The position numbers were made by a program, and so were the translations under genes. The notes beneath the pieces are model-generated. The model had not been told where the DNA came from and searched no databases. It worked only from the letters and a program-made list of their open reading frames with translations. From contig JAHGAU010000015.1 of NCBI GenBank assembly GCA_019925105.1, forward strand, positions 372,001-436,000: DNA of 64,000 bases, in the 5' to 3' direction. Shown here one piece after another: positions 1 to 11,558 of this stretch. The first letter of the stretch is position 1; every line of letters begins with the position of its first letter. Origin of the DNA: Niebla homalea. Its lineage: Eukaryota > Ascomycota > Lecanoromycetes > Lecanorales > Ramalinaceae.

Positions 1-1720
1 TTCTGGAAGCCCTTGAGATTGCGCCCTCTCGATCTGATCGAGCACTAACGAGCTTAATCTATTTTCATCCAGAGCCCATCTTACACGACCGGATGCCCGG
101 ACCGGCAAATGCAGACGTATGTATTCCTCTTGAAAAGGGTATGCATGCGATATAGGAGCGGATATAGGGAGTCCTAGACTCGATTCACTGCGCACACACG
201 CAGGATAAATGTCAATTCGAAGCCGCTTACTGCTGCACATTGCAGTATCTTGCTTACAAGGGGGGAGCGGGGGAGCGGATGGAAAACAAAGTCTATCAAA
301 ACCGCTGGGAAGGCTCTCATGGCTCAAAGGCTGACAAGGACGGGAGGACCCACCGCTGATCGACCGTTGGTTCTGCCACCTGTGAAGAGAACCACTAGAT
401 TGCGAACGTGCAAAAAGCGCTCATTATCTTCTTGGCTTCAGCTCCTGCAGAAACGAATCGCCGAATCGGTCACATCCATACTCGGCGATGGAATAGCTAG
501 AGTTGCTGTTCACCACTGGACTTGGACTACAAGGCCCATCTCAATGTGGGAAGCAGCTAAGACATGCCAGATGAGATCCATGCAGGAGGGGTAGACATGT
601 GCGAGCAATGACAAGAGGGGCTTGAGGGGCTATGGCCCACGCACAATGTTACTCGCTGAAGGCGTTCCAAAATCGAAATTCCATGCACAGCCGAGCCTCT
701 CATGTTGAAGACGGCTCTCAAGACAGATGTCACACCCTTACTCGATAACGGCTGGGAGTTTTGCACCGTCCAATCAAGCCTTCGTCAGCTTGGTCATCTC
801 TCCACCTGTCCGGTCAGTCAGGCTTACGCCATCGACAGATTTGAAGGCCCCTGCGTTGCTGATGCGCCATCTGACGAGGGTTGTCAACTCTCCTGGGACG
901 CTGCAAGCATTCGATTCCTGAATATGTATTGTTTCACCAGGACGCAATGCTCAACAAACCTAGCGAGGGTGTGACGAGTTGGCTGACGGCTGACGGGTTG
1001 GCTTGACTTGGGCACCAACTCCTTCGGCGGAAGGCTACAGCCGGCACCGTCTTCAGAAAAACTCCATGACCCCCAACTTCACACCTCCATGCCACTTTGA
1101 CATCCACAAATGATCATCACGGCCTCGTAGACATGTTAGTCTCCTTCATTGCAACCCTTACGATCGTGTTTAAGTCTTGGAAAGTGGCTCACCGAGCAGA
1201 TGCGCCCAGAATAATTGTGGAGGTTGCGAATGCCCCCTGCTACACTGGCTCACACCACCGGCAACCGACGTCTGCCCAACTCAGACAAGCCTTGAACAAG
1301 ATCTACCACTCATCAAGATGGCCAGCTTTGCCTTGAGCTTCCAGCTGCTTGATCTACTGGCTATTCCTGTACCTTCGTCGCGTGATCCCAGTTGGCCTAG
1401 GCGCAAAAGTATGCTTTACGCCGGCAGTTGGAGATATGTCGCGACTGGCCAGCGGATAATACAGGAATAGGAGAGTAAAATCTCTGGACACAATTGCCGC
1501 GATTTGCGATGCATGAGACTGTCGGAGCCAGTCCATCTCTGGAAGAGGCATGGAAGACGCAAAAGAAACGTTTGCCTTTCCAGGAGGTGCACATATAAGA
1601 TGCTCGATGCACGTACCACCCCACACCAGAAGTCTAGTGCAGAGATCCGGCTACACGACTACTGCATTACTTCCCTATCTCCCTTCGACCGCGCGATACC
1701 CATTGCCCTGGACTTCAAAC
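1..1720. other. Intergenic, no supported gene
   Basis: Both strands are broken by stops and no chain of exons with matching phases could be assembled. The short open frames here lack recognisable motifs and overlap each other on opposite strands. It may hold the promoter of the small gene that follows. Confidence 0.6.
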
Positions 1721-2494
1721 ATGTGTGACTACACGCAAGTGAACTACCAATGTGGACATGTTCGCTACGTGGTTAAGGCTTGGTGTACGAGATATCAGGA
1801 AACGTCCGTCTATCTCCTTCCATTCTCCCTCTTCTCTACACAATGTCCCCTCTTTTGACAGCGTTTGGGTTATGCACTTCGGTCGCCGCCTTGATCTACG
1901 AGCTGGTCTAGAGTCGATCGAGTAGCCAAAGCTGACAAAATTTCTGTACAGTCATGTCAGGTGCCCGCCCAATGTCGTTGCAGTGTTAGTAACCTCTCCG
2001 CATTCGCCACCCTCGAGGAAAAATCGCCCGTTACTAGTCTGAAGCCACGACTGACTCATGATTACGGGCAAAGAGAGGCGAAGACGAATGATAAGTGTGG
2101 TAGGTCAAGGCTTCGGACATCATACCATCATCCCTGCGCTCTCTTTTATTACGTGTCTCAAAATTCATACTCCTTTTGCGCGTCTGGCGTGATACGTCTT
2201 CACTATTTTCATTCTGTGTACTACGATAACATCTTGTGATGGACTGATGCACCGCAAGAATGCTGATAAAGATATAGGTGACTGCAAACCAGCGCAACCG
2301 CCACCGAAGAGCCAAACGAGCTATTGATCCCCCAGCCTCGCGGAGAGTCCAGCGGAACAGCAGTGGTTGTGAAATACCAGCTCGAAAGTCACCAACTCCC
2401 GTACATCCAATGCTCCACCTCGAGCGACGGCGAGCCCGAAAGCCAGCCTCGCATGACGACAAACGGAACCACGACAACTTCCGCCGGGGGCTAG
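1721..2494 (+). CDS. Small three-exon conserved fungal protein (MCDYTQ N-terminus)
   Basis: No function is known to me. Exons 1721-1803, 1952-1984 and 2293-2494 join in phase to about 105 residues. The N-terminus MCDYTQVNYQCGHVRYVVKA and the following CTRYQET-HVRCPPNVV resemble a widespread uncharacterised ascomycete family beginning MCDYTQVE-CGH-RYTV-AWC; this is from memory. Cys2, Cys11, His13, Cys22 and Cys32 could bind a metal, which is inference. Introns are 148 bases (GTCCGT, branch GCTGAC, TACAG) and 308 bases (GTTAGT, CCAG). The second intron is long, so the third exon, which reads TEEPNELLIPQPRGES and ends TTTTSAGG, is less certain. The exons are too short to appear as one long open frame. 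The ATG follows CAAAC at -5 to -1, with A at -3, a good fungal start context. Confidence 0.6.
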
Positions 2495-3344
2495 GAGGCC
2501 CAAAACCTCCGAGACGGGCGCAACCATGGGGCTCCTTGAGACGCGGTGCAGCCCAGCCGTTCGGAACGAAAATTGCTTGGATTAAATGCTCCGCCCGCCC
2601 GTTGCGCTGTTCAACGTCATCCATGCAGATTCAACTTGCCGTACTACCGCACATTCGAAGCATCCTTCACTGGAGACTCTTCAGTCCGTTCCATTCACCC
2701 ATCTTCATCACATCACTCAGCCATCCGCATGAGTCAGAGCGTAAGCGCAATAAACGTGCAGCCATATTATCCTGGAGACCACCACGAACGACTTATTTAC
2801 AAGGGGGGCAAATGAGACTGTTTCTCAGCCTTATCGGTGTCCGGATCATTCACTTCTGTGAACCTCACATCTGATTCTCAGGCCCGGATCCACAATTGGT
2901 GGATATCTCGAAATTCAGAATAGATATCCTACTTCAACTTTCTCGTTCAAGTGGAGCTCCTACGCCGACGACGGCTCTTCTGATCCTTGTCAAGGGTCCA
3001 TGAGAAACATAGAACCCGCCACTTTCCCCCCCTTATCTCTTTATCTGCATGTTCCGGCCCTATAAAGGTAGTACAAGGTATTAAGGGCGAGTACCATATT
3101 ATTATCGGTGTTCAATGCTCGTTCAGATGGATCTACACAAGAATAGCTATTGGAGATGCGCAACAATATTTACAGGTTTCTTATTGCCATTACTTTTAAT
3201 GCGCTATTACGACCTGTATATGTGCTGTATCTACGTCCAGAAACGGCCGTATGAGAGCTCATCCCTTCCCATCTCACCTTTGATAAAATCCAGTTCAAGA
3301 TTCCCGAGTAAGAAAGCGTATTTCCCCAACAGGAACCTTTTATC
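2495..3344. other. Intergenic, no supported gene
   Basis: A 28-codon frame starting ATG at about 2729 (MSQSVSAINVQPYYPGDHHE) is protein-like but has no partner exon I could join. Otherwise nothing recognised. Confidence 0.5.
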
Positions 3345-3768
3345 CTTTCTTATTCTCCCCCTTCCTCCTCCTCCTCCTCCTGCTCCCGCTCCTCCTCCTG
3401 CTTCCGCTCCTGCTTTTGCTCCTACTTTTGCTCCTGCTTTTACTCCTGCTCTTACTCCTGCTCTTGCTCTTGGTCCTAGTCCTGCTTTTACTCTTGGTTC
3501 TGCTTTTACTCTTATTCCTTTTTTTCCTCCTCTTCCTCCTGCTCCTATCTTTACTCTTACCCTTATTCCTCCTCCTTTACCTCCTCCTCCTACCCCCTCC
3601 TGGTCCTACCCCCCCCTTCCTCCTCCTCCTCCTTTTCCTCCTCTTCCTTCTCCTACTCCTTCTCCTCCTCCTCCTCCTCCTCCTCCTCCACCTCCTCCTC
3701 GTCCTACCCCCTCCTCCACCTCCTCCTTCTCTACCTCCTCCTCCTCCTCCACCTCCACACCTAAAACC
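3345..3768 (+). repeat. Pyrimidine-only tract, degenerate (CCTCCT)n
   Basis: About 420 bases are almost entirely C and T on the plus strand, built from CCT, CTCCTG and CTTTTA-like hexamers. It opens artificial poly-Pro, poly-Leu and poly-Gly/Arg frames that I do not regard as genes. A mirror-symmetric polypurine/polypyrimidine tract of this length can form triplex DNA (known property; not shown here). Confidence 0.9.
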
Positions 3769-3805
3769 CCGAATCATTCCCGCACTCTCCGCATAAACAA
3801 ACACA

Positions 3806-4007
3806 AGAGAGAGAGAGAGAGAAGAAAAGAAGCCCCGGGGGGGGACGTGATGCGCGTTACCTACGCCGGCTAGCTTTTCCTCCCGGACCGCCGTGCAGGT
3901 TCAGGGTTGGGTTCTGCGTGCCAGCCAGACAGCCAGCTAGATGACAACGGGAGAGAAAGGAGAGAGGAGGGAAGGGAAGAGAGGAGAGAAGAAGAAGAGA
4001 AGAGATG
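3806..4007 (+). repeat. Purine-rich GA patches
   Basis: A (GA)n run near 3808-3824 and a second G/A-only stretch at about 3949-4007 follow the pyrimidine tract, so strand asymmetry flips within 200 bases. Confidence 0.7.
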
Positions 4008-4207
4008 TCACGGCATCCCCAATCGCTCTCGTTCGCGGATGTCAGCCACTCCTCATGTAGGTTGGGACGCACGGCCGGTACCAGTATATTTATATGTGGA
4101 TACCCCACCGGTCTGTCTGTCTGTCGCACCGCTGGTGGGGAGTGAGGGGAGTGATATCGTATGAAAACACCACGAAAGAAGGGGGGTCTCGATGGGTACA
4201 AGGGGGG

Positions 4208-4376
4208 GAGGGGATGTGGTGTGGTGTTGGTTTTCGTACATTTGATGTTGTGTGTGGGTGGGTAGGTGTGTGTGTGTGTATGTGTGTGTGTGGGTGGGTG
4301 TGGGTGTGGGTGTGGGTGTGGGTGTGTTGTGGTGTGGGTGTGTTGGTGTGGCTGTGTGTGTGAGTGTGTGTGAGTT
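4208..4376 (+). repeat. (GT)n / (GTGGGT)n microsatellite
   Basis: G and T only over most of about 170 bases, as GTGTGT blocks interleaved with GTGGGT units. Alternating GT can adopt Z-DNA; the GGGT units could pair as G-quadruplex. It sits 200 bases beyond the 3' end of the i-AAA protease gene, which is transcribed towards it. Confidence 0.85.
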
Positions 4377-4581
4377 GGATAGAGAAGCTTTGGGATGAGG
4401 AGACATTTGGGTCGCTATATACACACTACAAACAAACAAAAGATGCTGATCTCTCCTCTCTCTCACTTAGCTGATGCAAAAAATGGATTGGTTCGGGAAC
4501 AAATAGAGGAACCCGGCCCCTGTCTGTGTCCTGAGTCTTTTGGAGAAGCCGAAAAGGAAAAGACAAGGACAAGTGAGCAGA

Positions 4582-6944
4582 TCACGCGACACCCTCGCCT
4601 TCAGGCCTCTCAGCCCGTCCACTACTCGAGCTCGAAGAAGAAGAAGAAGAAGATGGCGGCACGATGCCCGCGGGAGGCAGCACGAGATCCGGGAGTTTGA
4701 TCTTGCCCGGCCCGCCTCCGCCTCCTCCGTCCTTATCCCCTTCGTCCTTCTTCCCATCGCCTGTTCCCTTACCACCGTCTCCACCACCACCACCACCAAC
4801 GCCTTCCTCTGCGTTGACCACAACGCCCAACTTTTTCAACCTCTCCCCCTTCAGAATCTTCTGCATCTCCTCCAGATTGAGGACTTCGTACTCGACCAAC
4901 GCTTTCGCCAGGGCATCCAGATCCTTCTTATTCTGGTTTAGCAGGGAGCGCGCCCGGCTGTACCCGTCATCCAACATCTTGCGGACTTCTGTTTCTATCT
5001 GGCTCCGTGTGGTAGGGGAGAGGGAATCGTATTGGAGAGTGAGGTCAATATTGCCGAGGGTGGACATGCCGAGCTGGGTCACCATGGCGTAGGCCTTTTG
5101 GGTCGCTTGGTGGATGTCCTGCATCATCAATCAGGGCTGGACCGCAAGATAAATTTCGGAACAGGTTGGGGGGGAGGGGGGGGAGGGGTGAAGACATACC
5201 TGGGAACAGCCACTCGTAACCATTTCTTCCCCATAGACGATCTGCTCGGCCGCTTTCCCACCCATAGCGACATCGATCTCCGCCCTCATGGCATTTTGCG
5301 ATATGGACACCTGATCCATCTCCGGCATGAAATGCGTTACACCCAGGCTTGCCCCACGGGGCATGATGGTGACTTTGTAGACGGGCAATGCGCCAACGGT
5401 ATGTAATGCGACGAGCGCGTGGCCGGCTTCGTGGTAGGCCGTCATCAGCTTGTCTTTGTCCTGAATGACCTGGCTGCGCCGCTCGGCACCCATCATGATC
5501 TTGTCTTTGCTCCACTCCATGTCCAGCATGTTGATCCGCGCCGCCCGATTTTTGGAGGCCCGGACGGCGGCTTGGTTGACGAGCGATTCGAGCATTGCGC
5601 CCGAGAAGCCTATGGTGCCACGGGCAAGGAGGGAAGGGTCGACGTCGGGGTCGATCTTCATGTCGCGCATGTGATATTTGAGGATTTCCATCCGGCCCCG
5701 GACGTCGGGCAGGGGGACATTGACGTTGCGATCGAAGCGGCCGGGGCGAGTGAGGGCTTTGTCGAGGAGTTTGGGGAAGTTGGTCGCGCCAAGGATGATG
5801 ACTCCGGTGTCTTGGGAGAAGCCGTCGAGTTCGGTCAGAAGTTGGTTAAGGGACTGTTTGACATAGGTCGGATCGCGCTCGTTGCGCTTGGCTCCGATGG
5901 CGTCAAGCTCGTCGATGAAGATTATGGCGGGGGCTTTGAGGCGGGCGTTCTGAAAGAGCTCCCGTACGCGCTTCGCACCGACACCGACGTACATTTCGTC
6001 GAACTCGGAGCCGGACATGTAGAAGAACGGGACGCCGGCTTCTCCAGCCACAGCGCGAGCCAGCAGCGTCTTGCCCGTACCTGGAGGGCCGACCATGAGG
6101 ATACCTTTGGGGAGTTTCCCCCCCAATGAGGAAAATCGTTCGGGATTCTTGAGGAATTCGACAAGCTCCTGAAGTTCTTCTTTGGCTTCGTCACAGCCAT
6201 GAACGTCGGTGAAGCGGACCGTCTGTTGCTCCGGTTGGGTCTCAGCGTTGTTCGTACCTCCCACCTTCTTGAATATGCCCGAAAAGTCGACGAGGATGGC
6301 CATGACCACCAAGCAGAAGTAGGTGATCAAGGCGTAGGTGAGAAGAAATCTGACCCATTTGAAGAAGGTCGATCTTACTGACTCTTCAACGACCACATGG
6401 ACCGGACTGGACTTTTCGCCCGATCCCTTGAAGCCCACCTTCGCTCCCGAGACAGAAGTTCCTTTGGTGCGTGCCGCTATAGAGGACGCTATGTTCTGAA
6501 GTTGACTGTCCGAGAGACTGCCACCAGTCCCCTGAGCTGCTCCGCTGAGAGCACCTGCACCTTCAGCTTTTGCTATCTGCTCAAGTGACCGCTTGTAGGT
6601 GGTCTCGCAGGCATCATTGGATGAGTAGCGTCCAGTTTGAAACCTCTCAACCACTATGTTTGGCATGTTTGCACGTAATAAGGCGGAATAGAAGGCATTC
6701 TGAGCAGAGGCGCTTGTTGGGTTATTGTTGGCGGTCTGTTCCATATGGGCAAGCAGATTTTGGGATGAGGTACCAGGACCATACACGGAGCGCCTCTGGA
6801 GGAGGCTGGGTATCCGCGCTGTGAGTGGAGGTATCTTAGGCTGGCGAGAGAAAGGGGAGAGGGTCGAATATTGCCGATTGAAGCGCGGTGTGTAAGGAGG
6901 CAACCTCTGGAAAGGGTTTGCAGCCCGAAGGACGTTGGGGGAAG
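4582..6944 (-). CDS. YME1: Mitochondrial i-AAA protease (Yme1/IAP-1 type), 5' exon unresolved
   Basis: ATP-dependent zinc metalloprotease of the FtsH family, expected in the inner membrane facing the intermembrane space, where it degrades unassembled or damaged proteins. Visible in order: Ser/Thr/Arg-rich N-terminus, one membrane span ([20 protein letters not shown]), Walker A GPPGTGKT, Walker [13 protein letters not shown] ending RPGRFDR, and zinc motif HEAGH. An 81-base intron (5119-5199, GTATGT...GCAG) splits the peptidase domain after GCSQ; exon 2 continues [13 protein letters not shown]. The last exon ends in Gly/Lys/Asp-rich and poly-Ser sequence, unusual for the family. The frame is open to a TAA at 6955 without an ATG, so an upstream exon exists; ATG 7389 followed by GTAAGT at 7365 is a candidate, with acceptors possible at 6944 or 6906. 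From 6903 the two exons give about 746 residues, the family's usual length. Confidence 0.93.
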
Positions 6945-6959
6945 CTGCCCAGTTTTAGC

Positions 6960-8014
6960 CTTTTTCTCTTTCTCCCCAAATGTTGTTGGAGACTGCTAAC
7001 CATGGGTACTAAATGGCATCAGAATCTCCCTGCCTATTTCGGGGGTACATGAAGCTGGCTGCAGCGCTTGAATCGGCGTTGAGGTAAGGCAGTCGGGTAA
7101 GATGACAGGCGGAGGCTAGATGTATAAGCTTTAGAATTGCATGGGAATCATGAGACATACATGTGCTTCAGCTCTTGAGGTTGTAGACACTGATCTACCC
7201 TGGCGGAATGGCTTCTGCCTCGCTTCGCGCCTTGCCCCAAACACCTTCCATGGCGCTGCTAATGTAGATCTCATTGAGGGCCACGCGTCGGTGGTGATCG
7301 CACCAAGATTCTTCACCATATAGAATCAGGCTGGCTGCTACAAAAGAGGGGGTGGAAGTACTTACGACGGCAGGAACCTGCAGAGCCATGAGTGTGAAGA
7401 AGCGCAAGGGCGCTGTAAGAATAAAGCCAGTGCTACCGGAGACGAGTCAAGAAAATGAGTAACATCATTAAAATCAGAAGAAAATGAGCGACTACTTCAA
7501 GAAGTATGTAGTTGGGGTGCTTCGGTGTCGACAACAAAATGTCATGATATCGAACTCGACCACTTGGGCAATTACGAAATACGGTCTACGGATTTGCCTC
7601 ATCATCGGCTATACCATTTTAGGACTAGTTCACCTCACTTCATCAATGATTGGTTATACTTTTATGATTTATATGATTGTATCACCCCAGTAGCCAGAAG
7701 CCATGGACTCAATACTGTTCTTTGCGCCTTAGGTGTTCGGATTTGCAATGATGTGTAAAGTGAAGCGACGAAAAAGCAGTAAGAAGATCATCTTGACCCC
7801 TTTGTTCCCATTCATCGTGTAGCGTGCAGCGTGAGCTACCGTGTCATATCCATGCGAATACGTCGCTGAATTACAGCTACAAAGTCCCTGTGGCTACACT
7901 CCCCAATTCAATCTACCGTCAAACGCGTATCAATACAAGCAAGCATTATCGTTTCGAGTCAGGCTGCCATCATCGTCCAGCTCCATTGTATGAACCCTCT
8001 CCATCAAGACTCAG
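6960..8014. other. Upstream region of the i-AAA protease and 3' flank of the Cnn_1N gene
   Basis: Contains the candidate first coding exon of the protease (7366-7389, MALQVPAV). From about 7440 to 8014 the sequence is AT-richer and I see no gene. Confidence 0.5.
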
Positions 8015-10591
8015 TCAACGCTTGAATCCCAACCCTCCTTTGATCCTCGCGCCGGCTGATTTCCCAAACCCCCGAAATTTTCCATCGTCACCAGTGAATG
8101 ACTGACCGGACGCTGAAGCAGGTCTCAGGTCTGGCTTGGTGTCTGCAACATCTCGTCAGCTCCATGATTCTTTCGTGAATCGTGCTTTGACTCATACCTT
8201 TGCCCAAATCAAGAGCATTATCATCAATAACCGCACTTCGCCGTCGGAGACTCCATTTCGACTTATCGGGAATGTTGGCGGGAATTTCATTGATACCATC
8301 GGAGGTACCAGGACGTGCAGCTGTCAAGGACGATCTGTTAGCATACCCGGTGGAAGCATGGAAAGGATGGGGACGTGACGCTTGCTCGAGAAGGGTGGGG
8401 GACAATGCTGACCAACAAGACTCGACGGCCTCGGTCTCCGCTGGCGGGATGTAGGCCGCACAGGCGCTTCATCGCCAACATTGGGCATTGCCTCTGGGGC
8501 CGGTGACTTAAAGCGTCCAAGCAGGTTCTTAGGGTGGAAGCGATTCGAGGTGGAGATCGCGCGACTAGGTTTGCTGTCTTGATTCGGTTGTACTTCGACC
8601 TCCTCAACCGGAGAGTGAGGATCGAGTGAGGAATGAGCCTGAGGTTGTCCAGGATACTTGGGTGATGTGATCGTTTTCTCACTAGGCACCTCGGAGCTTC
8701 GTTTGCTGGCTGGAGATAGCTGAGTGGAAGCTTTTCGTGATCCGCCCGCCGGTGAAGGATATGACAACGTCCGTGAAGCTGGTCTAGGTGAGAAGCCGTC
8801 GCCGTTAAACATTATATCAGTAGCGTGGTGTGTCAGTGACGGTCTAGAAGGTAGCTCAGAACCAAAGCGCGTCGACTTGATGGGAGCGCCCATGGAGGTG
8901 GATACTTTGTGGTAGCTAGCATCATTTCTCATTGTTCTCACATTGCTTTGCTCTGCCCGAATGGATTCAACATCGTCATCCGAAGTCTCAAATGCGTCTT
9001 CCTGGGCGACTCGGTCAATCTTGTGACGTTGCTGACGTGCTGACTCTGCCCGGTCCTGACCTGTTAAGGAAGTGAATCCGTTTACAGTCAAAAGCCTGCC
9101 ATCGACTGTGCTTTTCTCGGTAGGGAAACTCTGCGTGGAGGAGTTACCAGCAACAGTTGCAGTTGACATAGTGTCGGGCGTCGGTGGTAGGAAGTTGCTA
9201 CCAAATACGGAACTTGACTGGGACGGCAACCTCTCATGTGCCTTTGCTGATCTACGAAGAGACTTGTTGGGGCTTCGTTGATTACGGCGCTGTTTTCCGC
9301 TTCGTTCTTCCCCCGCGTGTGCCGCAGTCTTCTTTGACCCAGGAGACGCTTGAGCTGATTGCTGCGAGGATGCACTAGGGACTTTTTGAAGAACTTCGCT
9401 GATGGAGGAGAAACGTCGGTCAGATGATGGCTGTGATGGGCGCCGCTCCGGTGTCTTTGGTCGTCCCAGTCGTTTGTTCTCTTCGACCCAATCGTTGATG
9501 CGTGCCTCTCTTTGGGCCGCCCGACGGATCTGGTTGCCCTCTGACCTTGGCGAAGACGATCCGTTCGAGCCTGCAATTGCTTGCACGGGTGTCGATGACT
9601 TTTCTCGCTTGTGGCCATAGATGCTAGAGAAGCCGCTCTCGCTAAGGATGCTCAATCTCGGCGATTGCATCTGTCGTTCCAGCTCCTCGTTAAACTCATC
9701 GTCGGAAAGTACACTGCTGGGCCGCAAGCTCGCAAGACTATGATTTCGGGAGGTGTAGAAGTCGCGAAGTGCAGCTGAACTTCGCTTGCTATCTTTGAGA
9801 AAGGATGGTTGTCTCGGAGATGATCTTGACGTATTTGGTGCGAGGACATCACTCGCGCTCGGCTTGTTTTCCAGAGCGCCGGTGACGGAAGGATCGGTGT
9901 TGAAGACATTATGCTCATCTCGGAGTGGAGTGGATGGTGGATCAACCTGAAGCCTAGGCTGAGATCCATCAGACTGCTGTTCCTTGACGTCTTGTTTTGC
10001 GAGCTTGAGATCAAGCTCGAGATCCTCGACCTTGGCTTCCAGCTCACATATCATAGCGACAGCTTCTTCAATGACCGTTTCACGTTTGTCAATCTCCACA
10101 TCGCGAGCGTCAATCTTCATCAGCAGATGCTCGTTGGCAGTACGAAGCTCCTCGTTCTCGTCCTCGAATCCCTCCAATTTCTGGACTCGTGATTCTAGGA
10201 TTTCACTGCGTTCGCGTCTGTGGAAGATCTCAAGCTTGAGATCGAAATTTTGTTTGTTGAGCTTGGATACATGCTGCCAAACGCTGTTAGCGATAGCTGT
10301 AATGGTTCCTGAGAACTTGCTTACCTCTTGCATCTCCCGTAATCCCATCTCCTTAGGAGCGGACTTTGCAATACTATTCACACCGCTGCTCCTTCGCTGC
10401 GTTCCGTGCCTGTTTCTGGAACTTCCTCCACTTAATGGTGAGCTTTGCGACTCTCTGGCCAATGTTTCGCCACTCAGTTCACGGCTCCTGCTCGACCGTG
10501 ACGTTTGGGCCCTCTTCTCTTTAAGCATATCTTGCAGCATAGCTGATCTGGGGTTGGTCCCGTTCGGCGAGTCTGCAGAAGCAATGTCCAT
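8015..10591 (-). CDS. Centrosomin N-terminal motif (Cnn_1N) protein, probable MTOC component
   Basis: Proteins with the Cnn_1N (CM1) motif recruit the gamma-tubulin complex to spindle pole bodies and septal MTOCs (centrosomin, Mto1, Pcp1; known of the family). Four exons, 10591-10325, 10273-8413, 8320-8198 and 8142-8015, give 792 residues. The motif spans the first junction: LREMQE joins HVSKLNKQNFDLKLEIFHRR. A coiled coil of roughly 120 residues follows, then a long Ser/Pro/Arg-rich disordered part. Introns are 51, 92 and 55 bases with branch points GCTAAC, GCTAAC and GCTGAC. Splicing the last two extends the protein past an in-frame stop at 8324 to the basic end RIKGGLGFKR. I start at ATG 10591 (MDIASADSPNG); the open frame continues upstream to 11026 but that part has poor codon use. 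Much shorter than Mto1/ApsB, so a divergent paralogue is possible. Confidence 0.85.
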
Positions 10592-11558
10592 TGTTGGTTG
10601 CGTGGCTCTCATATATAACTTCAAGCAGGTTCGTCCCGTGTCGTCCTTGCAACGTCTATTAAGGTATGGAACGGTGAAATAAGACTTTTCGGTGGGCTTT
10701 AAGGCCGGTGCGTAAACCTTGTGCTGAAAGGGTGCGTAGTGTGATATCAAGGCGAGAGTCGAATGTATTACAGTGTTGGCACAGCTCGACACAGCGCTTG
10801 CTGCAGTGAAGAGAAAGGGTAGGCGAGTTCCAATTTCTTGTACTGAACTCTCAAAGGCTTTGTAAATGAGACAGAAAGGATATTCCTCGAAGACTTCTGC
10901 GCTTGGAATATTCGGACTGTGAAGCGCACTCCGCCATACAACAATGCGACAATGCGTCTTTGTTCTCCTGCAGAAAATTGTTCTTCCTTCTAAGGCGCTC
11001 TTTTCACGATTGTTTACCCCCCTCACACAATGACGTTATATTCAGTGTTTCCTGAATGGATGGTGTTGCATGCCAGATCGTAGACTGCATCGTCTATGCG
11101 GGACATCGTAACGCTGGATCTCAGGGGTTTGATTTTGCGTGATCTGTGAAGATTTCCGTTTTGTGAAAAGAAAAAGGTGAATTGGAAGTTTCAATTCGCT
11201 GTACTAAGGACGCTGTCACATCACGCGCTATTCATCTGGCCCGGACTCCCCACTGTCTCATTGGGTTCCGGCTTGATGGTTGCACTGTTTAGCTTCCGAT
11301 AGCGTTGCTTTTTGGGTTTTTGGCTGAAGCTTCGCGCTTGGGACAAATTCCGGGGCCACTTTCTGTCCCTGCCAAGCACACTCATCATCACTGGCCGTTT
11401 GACAGATCACAGTCATAATCAAGCACGCAATGTCGGCAGGTGGATGTTAATATTGTTGGACAATGCTCAAAGATGAAGACTTCAGATGCGCTTCAAGCAC
11501 TACGAAGGAGAGTCTTGCGAGTTTTTTAAATGTCTAGACGGTTGCATCTTGTAGTCTC
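10592..11558. other. 5' region of the Cnn_1N gene
   Basis: An open frame continues upstream of the chosen start to 11026 but without family-like sequence; probably leader and promoter. Nothing else recognised. Confidence 0.5.

Noticed and set aside
2034..2624. 196-residue minus-strand frame and 198-residue plus-strand frame at 2278-2874
   Set aside because: They overlap the third exon of the small gene, whose own frame has more protein-like composition and phase-matched splice sites.
3115..3873. 252-residue poly-Pro frame and overlapping poly-Leu and Gly/Arg frames
   Set aside because: They are the three readings of a pyrimidine repeat; no frame has non-repeat coding sequence.
5419..6129. 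236-residue plus-strand frame
   Set aside because: Antisense shadow of the AAA domain of the i-AAA protease.
10592..11026. 145-residue N-terminal extension of the Cnn_1N protein
   Set aside because: Poor codon use and unfamily-like sequence; ATG 10591 gives a sensible N-terminus.
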